From Caprella mutica (lineage: Eukaryota; Arthropoda; Malacostraca; Amphipoda; Caprellidae), in the NCBI GenBank assembly GCA_947561585.1, contig CANNZV010001459.1, positions 62,001 through 126,000 of the forward strand: a DNA stretch of 64,000 bases. The letters are read 5' to 3'. This document shows positions 24,807-36,452 of this stretch, in pieces (positions within the stretch are counted from its first letter, which is position 1; every line of letters begins with the position of its first letter). The notes beneath the pieces were generated by a model. It did no database searches, was not told the DNA's origin, and worked only from the letters and a program-made list of their open reading frames with translations. The translations under genes and the position numbers were made by a program.

Positions 24807-25690
24807 GAAAAAAAACACTAGATGATAGGTTGGAGTTAATATGCGATAGACTCGGAAAAACTGTAAATTCCCTAGATATAATTATATACAAAGTAGGAGA
24901 GAAAATAGAAACTGACATTTGTTATAAGGATACTGATACAAAACAATATTTAAATTATCGGTCGAATCATTCTAGACACACAAAAAATAACATCCCATTT
25001 AATTTAGCAAGAAGAATATTAACATTTGTCTCAAATGATGAAGTTAGAAAAACACGAATCAAAGAAATAGAAATTTATCTTAAATTATGTAATTATCCAA
25101 CAAAATTGATAAAATCAGAAATAAAGAAAACAAATCAAATCTCATTAAGTGACTTAAGAAACGGAAAAACAAATATAGAAAAAAACAATGATGAAGATAC
25201 AATACCATTCGTCACTACATACAACCCAGAAATTTCTGACAACTCTTAAAAAGTTTCCCATGTTTTCGATCATATAAAAAATATTCCATCGCTGGAAGAA
25301 AAATTTGAAGGCAAAACAATTTTAAATGAAAAACGACAAACTAAAAATTTAAAACAACTATTAACATCTGCTAAATTTGGGACAAAAGAAAACCCAGAAG
25401 TTACAAAGTGCGGAGATAAAAGATGTCAATTATGCACTAATATTAAAAAGAAAAATAGTCTAATATTATATAAATGAAAGAAAATTTGAAATAAGAAAAT
25501 AGCATGGACTACAATACTAAATTTTGCATTAATGCCATCCAATGTAGCAATTGTACTTATTCCTACAATGGTGAAACTAATAATTTGAGATTAAAATTCA
25601 ATCTTCACAAACAACATGTGAGAGAAAACGCATCTTTTTTTGTTTCAAGACATATGGTACCTGTGGAAAAGGAAAATTTAATGTAAGATG
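24807..25690 (+). pseudogene. Penelope-like element 3' part (thumb + linker + GIY-YIG), copy B
   Basis: The frame 24830-25249 gives 139 residues with YKVGEKIETDICYKDTDTKQ, NHSRHTKNNIPFNLARRI and a charged tail, matching the thumb region of Penelope RTs. After a frame break the linker carries CGDKRCQLC (about 25410). A further frame, 25504-25686, reads CSNCTYSYNGETNNLRLKF and LHKQHVREN, the GIY-YIG core form (Y..GET..LR....H). The RT palm is absent because the copy is cut at the mariner TIR. It cannot encode an active element. Confidence 0.82.
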
Positions 25691-26458
25691 AAAAATGAAG
25701 ATGAAAATGAACAAAAAGAAAATGAAATGTATTTCATTAAAAAATACTGACCAGAACTAAATAGAAAATATTGATATTCAATATAAAATTGAGGAAACAT
25801 AAATAAAATAGTATAAAGTGATTTTTTAAACCCCTTAACAGGTTATGCACCTAAAGTGTATTTTAATTAGACAAATTTGGTTAGCTCTATCATCGATATA
25901 TTTCTTCTCAGTATTTATTGTCTATTGCCACTGGAGAAAAGAACTCAAATAGCTCCGAAATGCATCTGTCTTTTTAATTTTGACCATTTTTTCTTATTTT
26001 TGACGATATAAAAAACACTATTTTAAATCGTCTTTCACATCTTTTTAAGATCGGACAATATTAGATCCTTTTAAAATATTTTTACAAAAAGGACAAATAA
26101 AAACATTTTAACCCTATCAGGGACGCCTGATGTTCACATCTTTTTAAAATCGTGACATCAATAAACAAAATATTTTACCTTTAAATTTTGAATTCATCGT
26201 TGTCTCTTAACAATTTCTCTTCTGTGTACTGTTGTGTTCTGATTGCTACCTTGATTTTTCTGATGGGCTGTAAATAACTGCTCACCTCTGTTTCTGCTGG
26301 CTCAGTGCTTTGTTTATGCTGCCCTAGTTATCACCTAGCTTCCTCTTCTTTAGCTTTTCACGGCATGCTCGGGTGACAGCCAGTCGATCAGTTTGTTTAG
26401 TCGGTAGGGCATGTAAAATAAGGTCAGCTGAAAACTTCCTTAACTCATTAGTGAGAAC
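25691..26458. other. Spacer between PLE and RT modules, arm B
   Basis: Non-coding counterpart of 10114-10859. It contains the conserved block around 25930-25975 and repeated 'acatctttttaa' boxes near 26035 and 26138. The last 100 bases lie directly upstream of the RT pseudogene start. Confidence 0.5.
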
Positions 26459-27873
26459 ATGGCAGAAGGGGATCACTGTGTGTCTTGCGCTTTTACTTCC
26501 GTGGGTCTAACTAGGCGCCAAGCAGATGTTATACCTCGATGGTCTTGTGTGTCGTGCCTGGGACGGGGTGTAAAAACACCATAACCAGCCACAGATGCGA
26601 CTATTGATCTCGAGGCATACATCTCTCGGTGCCGTAGAAGCATGAAAGTACTGAGAATAGTCCCTAAAGGAGCCATCTTTTGCGTATTTGACGCGTTGAA
26701 AAAGTTACTCGAAAGAGTAATTCAGGAGGGAACCCCTATTGCAGGGGGTAGACTCTTGAGCTTTTGCTACTGGGCTCTCATGAGTACCGGGCAACGCGGT
26801 GCGGTAGCAAAACTGATTACTTCGCTAACAACGGTTGTGAAAAGACAGGTAGTGTCTTTCATGTAAGAAGACCTATTAATCATTTCGGAGGAGGACGTTT
26901 TAGGTGTGGGAATAGTGAATAAGAATATTCAACTGGGAAAGCCTGTGTCTGATAAGATGTCTGAGGAAGACAATACCGGAGCTGTGCGTCTGTTGGCTTC
27001 ATCGTCGGAGATTTCACCTGAAAATGACTAACTAAACTTTGACGGCTCTCCAACGGAAACGCCCTCCTACTCCTGAGGACTTCTCGTACGTTGCAAGTGA
27101 GGAAAACATCAGAATGGCTTTGTCTTCTTTCATAAAAAGCTCAGCGGGGGGTCCCGATGGGTTACGTCCGTCCGTGTCACCTCAAGTCTCTAGTCTCCCG
27201 TAAAGCTTCTGAGGCATCGCCAGGTTACAAACAATTATAACTATGTTTGTTAACCTTATTTTGAAGCGAGATGTTTCATAATTTGCTAGATTAATATTCT
27301 ATGAAGCCACTTCGAGTTTTATGGGGAAAAAGGACGGAGGTGTGAGTCCTATTGCCGTAAATAACACTTAGAGGCGTTTGGCTGTTAAGTAGGGTCACGT
27401 CCCATGATAACCAGTCTTGGTTAATCCTAGTGCCCTATACAGTTAGAGGCTGGGAGCACCACTCATGGAGAGGGGCATACCGGCAGCTGTTGCTGAAAAG
27501 AGAGGATTTGGAGAGGGTTTCGTCAAGGTTGAAACTGATGGAGAACCATCAAACTTTTGATTTGATCAAAAACTGTTTTGCCTTGCCTAAGCTTCAATAT
27601 ATCCTCCGTACTTCAACAGCTTACAGAAATAGTGAGGATCTTTCTCAGTTCGCTAAGGTCATTGTATCAGCTCTTTCGATGGTGACCAACGTTAAGTTTG
27701 AGGCAGACTCGCTTGTGCAGGCATCTTTGCTCTTACGGTTTAGGGGATTGGGAATCAGGATGTCTAAGGCCATTGCGCTACTCTTATTCATTTCTTCCCT
27801 CAATGCTACTGAGGATTTAGTTAGATCCATTCTGTGCAGAACACAAATTGGGGACAACCACCATTTTGATTGA
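26459..27873 (+). pseudogene. Reverse transcriptase of an unassigned non-LTR-type retroelement, copy B
   Basis: Begins with ATG at 26459 reading MAEGDHCVSCAF, the counterpart of arm A. A middle frame (26642-26866) gives KGAIFCVFDALKKLLERVI, and the 3' frame (27430-27873) gives LPKLQYILRTSTAYRNSEDL and ends DNHHFD. About 550 bp corresponding to 8590-9140, including the LDD catalytic region, are deleted at about 27442, so it cannot have polymerase activity. Multiple frame breaks are present elsewhere. Confidence 0.75.
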
Positions 27874-28379
27874 AACTGCTCTTGTTTATAAAGAATTTTT
27901 AAATACGTAGATTAATATTATTATCAGGTCAGTTAAATAACACTAATATAGAAATTGAATTATTGCAAATCCATTGGTATAGTTTATTTTTTCATTACAC
28001 AACTATAAGTGGTTCAAAATAGGTAAATCATAAAAATGGGCGCAGACTATGTTCGCCATTTGTTTTGATTTTAGGAACACTTTAAACATTTGTTATTTTC
28101 TGGAATCTGGCTTTATCAACTACAGGCAGGCTTTGTTTTAATTATACACCTTGCTCTAATAAAAGTGGTACTTATTTTAGTCATGTTTCGAAATTAGAGC
28201 CGGAGACAATTTTCTGTGATTATTTCATGATAACTAAATAATATTAAAATTATAATCCAGATAAGGTTATTAGAAGTAATTGGTTCAAAAATTCCACATT
28301 TCCTATTATTGGGCTAGTTCTGTACTATTGCACGTTTCCATAATTTCGAACCCGTAAAAACTTTATATATATAATAATC

Positions 28380-28440
28380 ATTATTTAACTCTTATTTCAA
28401 TTGGTATCCATGATACCAATAAGATTAGAGGTTAAATAAT
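28380..28440. repeat. 61-bp hairpin, GGTATC palindrome family
   Basis: Inverted arms from 'attatttaac' to ATTGGTATC pair with GATACCAAT to 'gttaaataat' around a three-base centre. A near-identical hairpin lies at 42801-42861, and both are followed by 'ttttctgacgtgtccgac'-type sequence. Confidence 0.8.
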
Positions 28441-28577
28441 AATTTTTTTTTTCTGACGTGTCCGACATTGTAGAACCAACCAATAACCCTGCTGCCAAAA
28501 ACATTCATAGATCATAAAATTGCTGTTTGTTAAATGTAGCACAATAATTATAAAAATCTAAGTATCTATTGATTAGT

Positions 28578-29561
28578 ACGTGCGCGGACAGAATGCCTAT
28601 GGACAGAATGCCTAAAATGCATTTATATTTATTTCAAATATTGAGGTTGTGGACAAAATTTAAAATAAGTTAAGACTTAGTGGAAACAAAAAGTTGTGTG
28701 TCAGATAGTTTACTAAATCACTTTCACATTGAAAATTAACATTTCTAAACATTAAAGTGTTTGCTCTATTTATCAAATTGCTCATAAAAATAATCTTCCT
28801 ACATCTTGCCATTTTATTAGATATATGTATCATCTTCTTCTATTTCATTTTATTTAATATTGTATATTCTTTTAGATAGCTATAATAATCTTTATAGTAT
28901 TGGAAGTTGCGATAGAAAAAATTCAGTATTCTTCATGAAATGTAACTAGGACGTAGTATACATTTTTTGCTTATGTTTTACATAAATAAGAAAATTAATT
29001 GATGTTCAATTATGATAAGTTATATTAAAATATAATGTATTATGTTCTTTATTTACTAGTAATCAATCCATTACAGATATCACTTCAATGTTTACTATTC
29101 TGCCCTTTTATTTAAATATGGAGTTAATTCTTTTATTCACTTGGCAACATCCTTTTACGTCATTATTTTACAATTTCCGTTTTCTTTTCATATATTTCGT
29201 CAGTTATGCATTTTGTCCGTTATGCATTTTGTCCGTTATGCATTTTGTCCGTTATGCATTTTGTCCGTTATGCATTTTGTCCGTTATGCATTTTGTCCGT
29301 TATGCATTTTGTCCGTTATGCATTTTGTCCGTTATGCATTTTGTCCGTTATGCATTTTGTCCGTTATGCATTTTGTCCGTTATGCATTTTGTCCGTTATG
29401 CATTTTGTCCGTTATGCATTTTGTCCGTTATGCATTTTGTCCGTTATGCATTTTGTCCGTTATGCATTTTGTCCGTTATGCATTTTGTCCGTTATGCATT
29501 TTGTCCGTTATGCATTTTGTCCGTTATGCATTTTGTCAGTTAGGCATTTTGTCCTATTACC
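28578..29561. mobile_element. Foldback-like transposon with GGACAGAATGCC motif ends, inserted in arm B
   Basis: The left end carries two direct GGACAGAATGCC motifs. The right end carries the inverted motif (GGCATTTTGTCC), expanded into a 16-bp minisatellite. Flanks GATTAGT (28571-28577) and GATTACT (29562-29568) look like a 7-bp target duplication. Arm A lacks the element and keeps one target copy near 7457-7475, which is direct empty-site evidence. There is no transposase, so it is non-autonomous. Confidence 0.75.
29205..29540. repeat. 16-bp minisatellite (about 21 units)
   Basis: A nearly perfect array of TTATGCATTTTGTCCG. Because no unit contains a stop in any forward frame, all three forward frames stay open and give repeats of HFVRYAFCPLCILSVM. 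These frames are artefacts of the array. It is an expansion of the terminal motif of the element 28578-29561. Confidence 0.95.
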
Positions 29562-29649
29562 GATTACTCACCTATGCGGAGTGACAGTTAAGCTATGGAT
29601 GGATTTTAAAACATTTAATAAATGCACGACTTTAAACTTTTTTCACAAA

Positions 29650-30435
29650 CAAACAATGATAGACTGTAGTATATTTGCATATATACATTTTGAAATGCAC
29701 ATGCATTTTCTCCTTTGCATGTGCATTTTTATATTTGCATACATGCATATGCATGTTTCATCTGCATATTCATAATAATATGCAATGGCACAACCCTAGT
29801 GATTACCAATTAGTTATCTATATTTTGTTTGAGAAAATGTTCTATCACTACAATTATGATAAAATTTCAAATACAATGAATTATTACTGTGAATTAAAAG
29901 TCATTATGGTTTATTTCAATTAAATTAGTAGACCTGAATTCAATTCTGTCGTTTAATTACCCGAGTTTACAATGTTTTAACCATAATTATGGAGTCTGAA
30001 TCATCCTCGCAGCTTGTCCGATATCTCCCCGTAGGAAAGAGCATTCGGACACTTGAATTTTTCTTACATTTATTCATATAACTTTCGAATGAAGATTTAA
30101 ACTGTAAAACAGTGTTAACAAAAATTAAAGTAATATGATTATCTGCCTACTGAAATATTTAAATATAAAATTAGATTTAGTTAACGAATTATTCAGTTTC
30201 TAACAAAAACTGTCCTCTAGCTACATTTCTGTGAAACAAATAATATAGAATTTCTTGTCTTATTTCTAAAAATGCTTTTAGTTTTGCGAAAAGTTTAGCC
30301 TCATGCTCCTAATATTGACTGCTAAAATACTAATTGAACTGTTAGGGATGATAAAATTGATGAAATTGCCCAGGGTTAAAATGTTACAAGTTACATTAGG
30401 ATATTCACTATTCTGGTATTTGAATAAAACATTGA
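29650..30435. other. Arm B-specific segment absent from arm A
   Basis: Arm A jumps at about 7389 over the equivalent of this stretch. It contains alternating 'tgcat' palindromes (29690-29780) and otherwise AT-rich non-coding DNA. It is either an insertion into arm B or a deletion from arm A. No terminal repeats were identified. Confidence 0.5.
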
Positions 30436-30865
30436 GGGAAAACTTACAGTTTGAAGTAGCATTGTTGCACCAATTGTTGTCACTAGTTTAAAATCAAATC
30501 TGATAAATTCTGAGGATTTAATTGAAAAGTTTATAATAGAGAAGTTGATATTTATTTCAGAGTATATACACGATTACAGACCTTTCAATAACGTATCTAT
30601 ATAATTAATACAGAACAATTTTTAGTTTTATGTACAGATTCATTGCCGATTAAATACCATAACGCCTAACAAATACTCCAGGTTACGAATATTTGATGGA
30701 AAAAACTTGTAATAACGCATTTTATTATAAAGTCAAGATATCGACATTTACCAAACTGTTGAAATCAGAAAGAAATAAACCTATTCCTTATACATTAAAA
30801 GGACATTTAATTATATCAGGGAAAATTAAAATATTTTATATATAGATCTTTGGTAAATGAAATTC

Positions 30866-31506
30866 TATCTAACTTTGCCATGACCCTAACTATCATCATC
30901 TGAATCCAGTCCATCATCGAAATGCATTCCATCAACGATAGAAAAAGAATCGTTCATATCAACTGAATCTTTTATATCTACTGAATTTTCTGTATCAACA
31001 GTACTGATTCTTTGATATTCGTTTTCTCCTGGAAATCACCTTTATTGTCATCAACTGTTGACGAAAAATCGATATTATAAAGTTCAGGGTGTAACAGAGC
31101 ATAATAGTGTAATTTGATTTCAACTAGCTTTTTAATGTTCGTCGTTTCCACTATTTACGAAATTCGCAACATCCAATGTTACTTATTGTGCAAATACTCA
31201 GATTAACTTTAAACAGCCTTGCAAGAGCGGGTGGAACCATGTCCACGATATCCAAATCAAAATCTTATTACATATGAATCTTTTCACCTGATCAAAATAT
31301 TCCCTTTTTGATTCCTCAGACAGAAACACAATTGTCTCTAAAATATTGTTGAGGAATTCATGTATTAGCATTTTTTGTAAAATAAATGTATTAATAGCAT
31401 TCGGTCGCCCGGATATATTCCTCGTGCGAGAATACGTTAGGGCGAAGGCATGCAACAGGCAATGGCCATCGGGGGCTACATGGAACATTAAATGAGGCTC
31501 TACCAT
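30866..31506 (-). pseudogene. OTU-like cysteine protease fragment, copy B
   Basis: The minus-strand frame from 31506 reads MVEPHLMFHVAPDGHCLLHA, keeping the DGHC nucleophile block, and stops at 31198. Further on, in another frame, KLVEIKLHYYALLHPEL (about 31115-31085) supplies a His followed by an aromatic residue, as in OTU catalytic His blocks. An acidic C-terminal stretch ends near 30866. Copy B thus keeps residues lost in copy A and vice versa, and both are frame-broken. Confidence 0.65.
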
Positions 31507-31524
31507 TTTAGTTTACACTACTCC

Positions 31525-31633
31525 AAAAACCTTCAACGCAGAGTTTAAATAACCTCTAATATTATGGATTTCCCGTTGAGTTTGGCTTGATATCTGAAAA
31601 AACCTTCAACGCAGAGTTTAAATAACCTCTAAT
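31525..31633. mobile_element. 109-bp insertion with 36-bp direct terminal repeats and 8-bp target duplication
   Basis: The insert begins (31525-31560) and ends (31598-31633) with the same 36-bp sequence starting AAAAACCTTCAACGCAGAG in direct orientation. It is flanked by ACTACTCC on both sides (31517-31524 and 31634-31641). Arm A has a single uninterrupted copy of the site just inside the OTU start (6327-6345). Confidence 0.8.
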
Positions 31634-32334
31634 ACTACTCCCATAGTAAAACTTTTTTCATTTACAGCGGTTATGTCTAAATTATTGGAATAGTGCATAA
31701 GACTTTTTACTATTTTGCAATTATGTTTCTGCTTGTCCCATTCAATATTTTCGAAGAAGTGGTGATACTTGCAGAGCACGCAGAATCTGGAGAGAAAGAA
31801 TGTAGTATTAGTTTTTTATTTATGAAACAGTATAGACTTGCGATAAAAGATTACTAACCGTTTCAAATTAATTAATTAATTTCTGAAATATGAACATGCA
31901 GACAATTTATAAATTGATAAGTATTCAAATTTTTTCTTTCAAAATTTAAGAAAAAATTAGATAATGGATAGTGTCCTTAATTTAATTCAATGTAAATTCA
32001 TTGAAGTTAATTAACTAGTGAACTCATAGAAAATAACTAAATCTTCATTGAATATTCAAATTAGAAACCACATATATATTGAATAATCAAATAAGAAACA
32101 TTTTTATTTTCTTAATTATATAATTAGAAACTATATTTCTTAATCCTCCGCTTTCACAACAATGAATAAAATCGGGTTTGATTCACGTTGTTATACAATG
32201 GTAACCCCTTAAACATTTCATTTTCTAAGAGTTGGTACGAAAGAAAGTAGTTTTGAGTGCTACTCTTAGAGTATATATGGAAATGATGGGAGTGCGAAGT
32301 AGTAATTAAGAGTAGGTAGTTAATTCAACCATAA

Positions 32335-34347
32335 CCCAGGTAACATTGAACCTTCCCAGAAGATTCCAGGAACGTTCCATTGGAACGTTCCCCGAATGTT
32401 CCATTGGAATGTCCCCTGAATGTTCCTTTTCTGACACATTCCAGGAATATTCCAATGGAATCTTCAAGAATATTCCCTTTGGAACATTCCCTGAAGACTC
32501 CATCGGGCATTCCCCGAAGACTTCATTGGAACATTCCCCGAAGACTTCATTGGAACATTCCTTGAAGACTCCATTGGAACATTCCCTGAAGACTCCATTG
32601 GAATATTCCTTGAAGAATCCATTGGAATATTCCTTGAAGAATCCATAGGAACATTCCCTGAAGACTCCACTGGAACATTCCCTGAAGACTCCACTGGAAC
32701 ATTCCCTGAAGACTCCATTGGAGCATTCCCCGAAGACTCCATTGGAGCATTCCCCGAAGACTCCATTGGAGCATTCCCCGAAGACTCCACTGGAACATTC
32801 CCCGAAGACTCCACTGGAACATTCCCCGAAGACTCCACTGGAACATTCCCCGAAGACTCCATTGGAACATTCCCCGAAGACTCCATTGGAACATTCCCCG
32901 AAGACTCCATTGGAACATTCCCCGAAGACTCCATTGGAACATTCCCCGAAGACTCCATTGGAACATTCCCCGAAGACTCCATTGGAACATTCCCCGAAGA
33001 CTCCATTGGAACATTCCCCGAAGACTCCATTGGAACATTCCCCGAAGACTCCATTGGAACATTCCCCGAAGACTCCATTGGAACATTCCCCGAAGACTCC
33101 ATTGGAACATTCCCCGAAGACTCCATTGGAACATTCCCCGAAGACTCCATTGGAACATTCCCCGAAGACTCCATTGGAACATTCCCCGAAGACTCCATTG
33201 GAACATTCCCCGAAGACTCCATTGGAACATTCCCCGAAGACTCCATTGGAACATTCCCCGAAGACTCCATTGGAACATTCCCCGAAGACTCCATTGGAAC
33301 ATTCCCCGAAGACTCCATTGGAACATTCCCCGAAGACTCCATTGGAACATTCCCCGAAGACTCCATTGGAACATTCCCCGAAGACTCCATTGGAACATTC
33401 CCCGAAGACTCCATTGGAACATTCCCCGAAGACTCCATTGGAACATTCCCCGAAGACTCCATTGGAACATTCCCCGAAGACTCCATTGGAACATTCCCCG
33501 AAGACTCCATTGGAACATTCCCCGAAGACTCCATTGGAACATTCCCCGAAGACTCCATTGGAACATTCCCCGAAGACTCCATTGGAACATTCCCCGAAGA
33601 CTCCATTGGAACATTCCCCGAAGACTCCATTGGAACATTCCCCGAAGACTCCATTGGAACATTCCCCGAAGACTCCATTGGAACATTCCCCGAAGACTCC
33701 ATTGGAACATTCCCCGAAGACTCCATTGGAACATTCCCCGAAGACTCCATTGGAACATTCCCCGAAGACTCCATTGGAACATTCCCCGAAGACTCCATTG
33801 GAACATTCCCCGAAGACTCCATTGGAACATTCCCCGAAGACTCCATTGGAACATTCCCCGAAGACTCCATTGGAACATTCCCCGAAGACTCCATTGGAAC
33901 ATTCCCCGAAGACTCCATTGGAACATTCCCCGAAGACTCCATTGGAACATTCCATGAAGACTCCATTGGAACATTCCATGAAGACTTCTTTGGAACATTC
34001 CATGAAGACTTCTTTGGAACATTCCATGAAGACTTCTTTGGAACATTCCATGAAGACTCCTTTGGAACATTCTCTGAAGACTTCTTTGGAACATTCCATG
34101 AAGACTTCTTTGGAACATTCTCTGAAGACTCCTTTGGAACATTCTCTGAAGACTCCTTTGGAACATTCCATGAAGACTCCTTTGGAACATTCTCTGAAGA
34201 CTCCTTTGGAACATTCTCTGAAGAATCCTTTGGAAAACTATCAGAAGAATCCTTTGGAAAACTATCAGAAGAATCCTTTGGAACACTTTCAGAAGACTAA
34301 ATTAGAACTGTGAATTTATAGTGGGAATGTTAAATGTCACCTAGGTC
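32335..34347. mobile_element. Satellite-bearing element with CCCAGGTAACATT termini
   Basis: The left end CCCAGGTAACATTGAAC and the reverse-complemented right end CCTAGGTGACATTTAAC are inverted (14 of 17). The same terminus closes the repeat-rich block at about 41730. The interior is almost entirely the 24-bp array. It begins exactly where homology between the inverted-duplication arms ends. Confidence 0.6.
32541..34310. repeat. 24-bp minisatellite (about 73 units), homogenised core
   Basis: Units join GGAACATTCC to CCGAAGACTCCATT. About 46 consecutive units (roughly 32841-33949) look identical. Units with ACTGG, TTGAAG, CATGAAG and TCTGAAG variants are confined to the two edges. This gradient is the signature of unequal exchange homogenising the middle. 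Each unit contains nGAAnnTTCn. The 500-621-residue frames on both strands exist only because 24 is divisible by three and no unit contains a stop in those frames. Confidence 0.97.
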
Positions 34348-35059
34348 AAGATGGTAGTAATCTACTATATAAGCTATAGTGAGTCGAGATTTGCTGCGGA
34401 ATCAATGGTAATATATTTTTACTACTATCTAATGGTTTCACAGCATACTCTCGCATCCTATTTTCAATGACTTTTTCCATCAAGAAAATAGAAAGAAGAC
34501 ATCATGGAAGAGGGGGGAAGTAAAACTAAGCTCTATGCACTAGGTTGACTACTCTGATATCACAGGTAACAGTGTCGACCCAGCGCACTCTGGCAATATT
34601 GCAGAAACCAAAATGAAAATGAACTCAAGGAACTATGGAAGGAATGACAGACGGTAAAAATAGAGGAATAACGGTTTATAGTAAATAATTACCTAAAAAA
34701 CAGAAAACATGATAATTGAAAATGTAACCAATAGATTTATTGAAAAACAAATATTGTGCTATTTTTGTATAAAAACTAACTATTCAAATGGATGCTTCAT
34801 CTATAGTTTAATTAATATAGATTATAGGGAAATGATTAGCAAGTAAGAGGATATTTTATTCAGGTACCTGACACGTATAGCTGCTCATTGTGCTCAAATT
34901 CCATTACCCTGAAGGCTATAAAAAACGTTTAAAAAATCTATTAAAATACTTGAACAAAAATTCTATATAACTAACTACAAAACTTGATATTTATCTATAA
35001 CATTCTATCTAACAAAATTTCTACCTTAGACTATATATTTAACTCTTTATTTACAAACG
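34348..35059. other. Non-coding stretch between arrays
   Basis: No gene or repeat recognised. AT-rich, with no frames of note. Confidence 0.5.
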
Positions 35060-35905
35060 TTCTATAGCTGCATGATTAGGATGTGTTGTCTCAAAATTAT
35101 GATCAGTTGTCTCAAAATTAGGATCTGTAGTCTCAAAATTAGGATCAGTAGTCTCAAAATTAGGATCAGTAGTCTCAAAATTAGGATCAGTTGTCTCAAA
35201 ATTAGGATCTGTAGTCTCAAAATTAGGATCTGTAGTCTCAATTAGGATCTGTAGTCTCAAAATTAGGATCTGTAGTCTCAAGATTAGGATCTGTAGTCTC
35301 AATTAGGATCTGTAGTCTCAAAATTAGGATCTGTAGTCTCAAGATTAGGATCTGTAGTCTCAAGATTAGGATCAGTTGTCTCAAGATTAGGATCAGTTGT
35401 CTCAAGATTAGGATCAGTTGTCTCAAGATTAGGATCAGTTGTCTCAAGATTAGGGTCAGTTGTCTCAAGATTAGGGTCAGTTGTCTCAAGATTAGGGTCA
35501 GTTGTCTCAAGATTAGGGTCAGTTGTCTCAAGATTAGGGTCAGTTGTCTGAAGATTAGGGTCAGTTGTCTGAAGATTAGGGTCAGTTGTCTGAAGATTAG
35601 GGCAAGTTGTCTGAAGATTAGGGCAAGTTGTCTGAAGATTAGGGCAAGTTGTCTCAAGATTAGGGCAAGTTGTCTCAAGATTAGGGCAAGTTGTCTCAAG
35701 ATTAGGGTCAGTTGTCTGAAGATTAGGGTCAGTTGTCTGAAGATTAGAGTCAGTTGTCTGAAGATTAGGGTCAGTTGTCTGAAGATTAGGATCAGTTTTC
35801 TGAAGATTAGGGTCAGTTGTCTGAAGATTAGGGCAAGTTGTCTCAAGATTAGGGCAAGTTGTCTCAAGATTAGGGCAAGTTGTCTCAAGATTAGGGCAAG
35901 TTGAC
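35060..35905. repeat. 21-bp minisatellite (about 40 units) with 18-bp variants
   Basis: Units join GATTAGGGTCAG to TTGTCTCAA. Blocks differ: TAGGATCTG at the left, TAGGGTCAG in the centre, TAGGGCAAG in two separate blocks, and TCTGAAG versus TCTCAAG. The repetition of whole blocks suggests segmental duplications within the array. Two units near 35235 and 35300 lack three bases (18 bp). The minus-strand frames (up to 216 residues) are period artefacts. Confidence 0.95.
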
Positions 35906-36268
35906 AATGCTCATGGATACAGAAAAGCTACATCGTGAATACAGTCACTTACCAAGGTATATGACGATAAAGGACAAAATTGTCTCCAAATAAAGCCTAT
36001 ACGATCCTGTCTACATAACACAAAATCTCTAAGACCTCGTAGTTGAAGAGCATATCTCTAGCATTATCCTCTAAAACTGCAAGTAGCAATAATAAAATTA
36101 TAAACTTGGTAAAAGTGAAAAAAGACATCCATAATGAAAATTACAACACGTAAAAACCTAAGAGACGCTACTCTCATTCTCTTCCATTAGCCATATACAG
36201 CTTCAGGATAGATCCCCGCCAGGCTTATTAAACAAATTGTAAATAGTCATAATTTGAGGTTCACTATT
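35906..36268. other. Non-coding, nothing recognised
   Basis: Single-copy-looking AT-rich sequence between the 21-bp array and a MITE. No feature supported. Confidence 0.5.
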
Positions 36269-36452
36269 TAGGGTCAGTTACGAATAATCGCTATTTCCAC
36301 ATTCTCGATCATAGAAGTAAAAATTATAAAATTGAACGTTTTAGATTGGTGATCAATAAAAATAACGTATAGAAAAGTTATATTAAATATATTAGTTTTA
36401 TAGGTAGTATAATCGAAAATGTGGAACTGTGCATCAATTTGTAACTTACCCA
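36269..36452. mobile_element. MITE of the GGGTNAGTTACGAATAATCG family
   Basis: The left end TAGGGTCAGTTACGAATAAT and the inner 'tttccacattctcgatcata' pair with 'tataatcgaaaatgtggaac' and 'gtaacttaccca' at the right end. The element is about 184 bp. Relatives occur at 38111-38607 and 38311-38522, with fragments near 41813 and 51890. Confidence 0.7.

Larger units (their letters stand above)
24636..32335 (-). repeat. Inverted duplication, arm B
   Basis: This is the reverse-oriented counterpart of 5637-12022. Its left boundary (24636) falls inside the mariner TIR, so the RT core of the PLE is missing here. Its right boundary (32335) coincides with the start of the 24-bp satellite element. Compared with arm A it has extra sequence at 28578-29561, about 29650-30435 and 31525-31633, and it lacks about 550 bp of the RT. 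Confidence 0.88.

Noticed and set aside
29088..29775. Three overlapping Cys-rich frames HFVRYAFCPLC...
   Set aside because: All three forward frames of a 16-bp array are open. Not a protein.
32306..34313. Open frames of 500-621 codons on both strands over the 24-bp array
   Set aside because: The period is divisible by three and the unit has no stop in several frames, so long frames arise automatically. Products would be pure 8-residue repeats in four different frames.
35051..35907. Frames of about 200 codons in the 21-bp array
   Set aside because: Period artefact. Also considered telomere-like because units contain TTAGG, but there is only one such motif per 21 bp and no TTAGG tandem.
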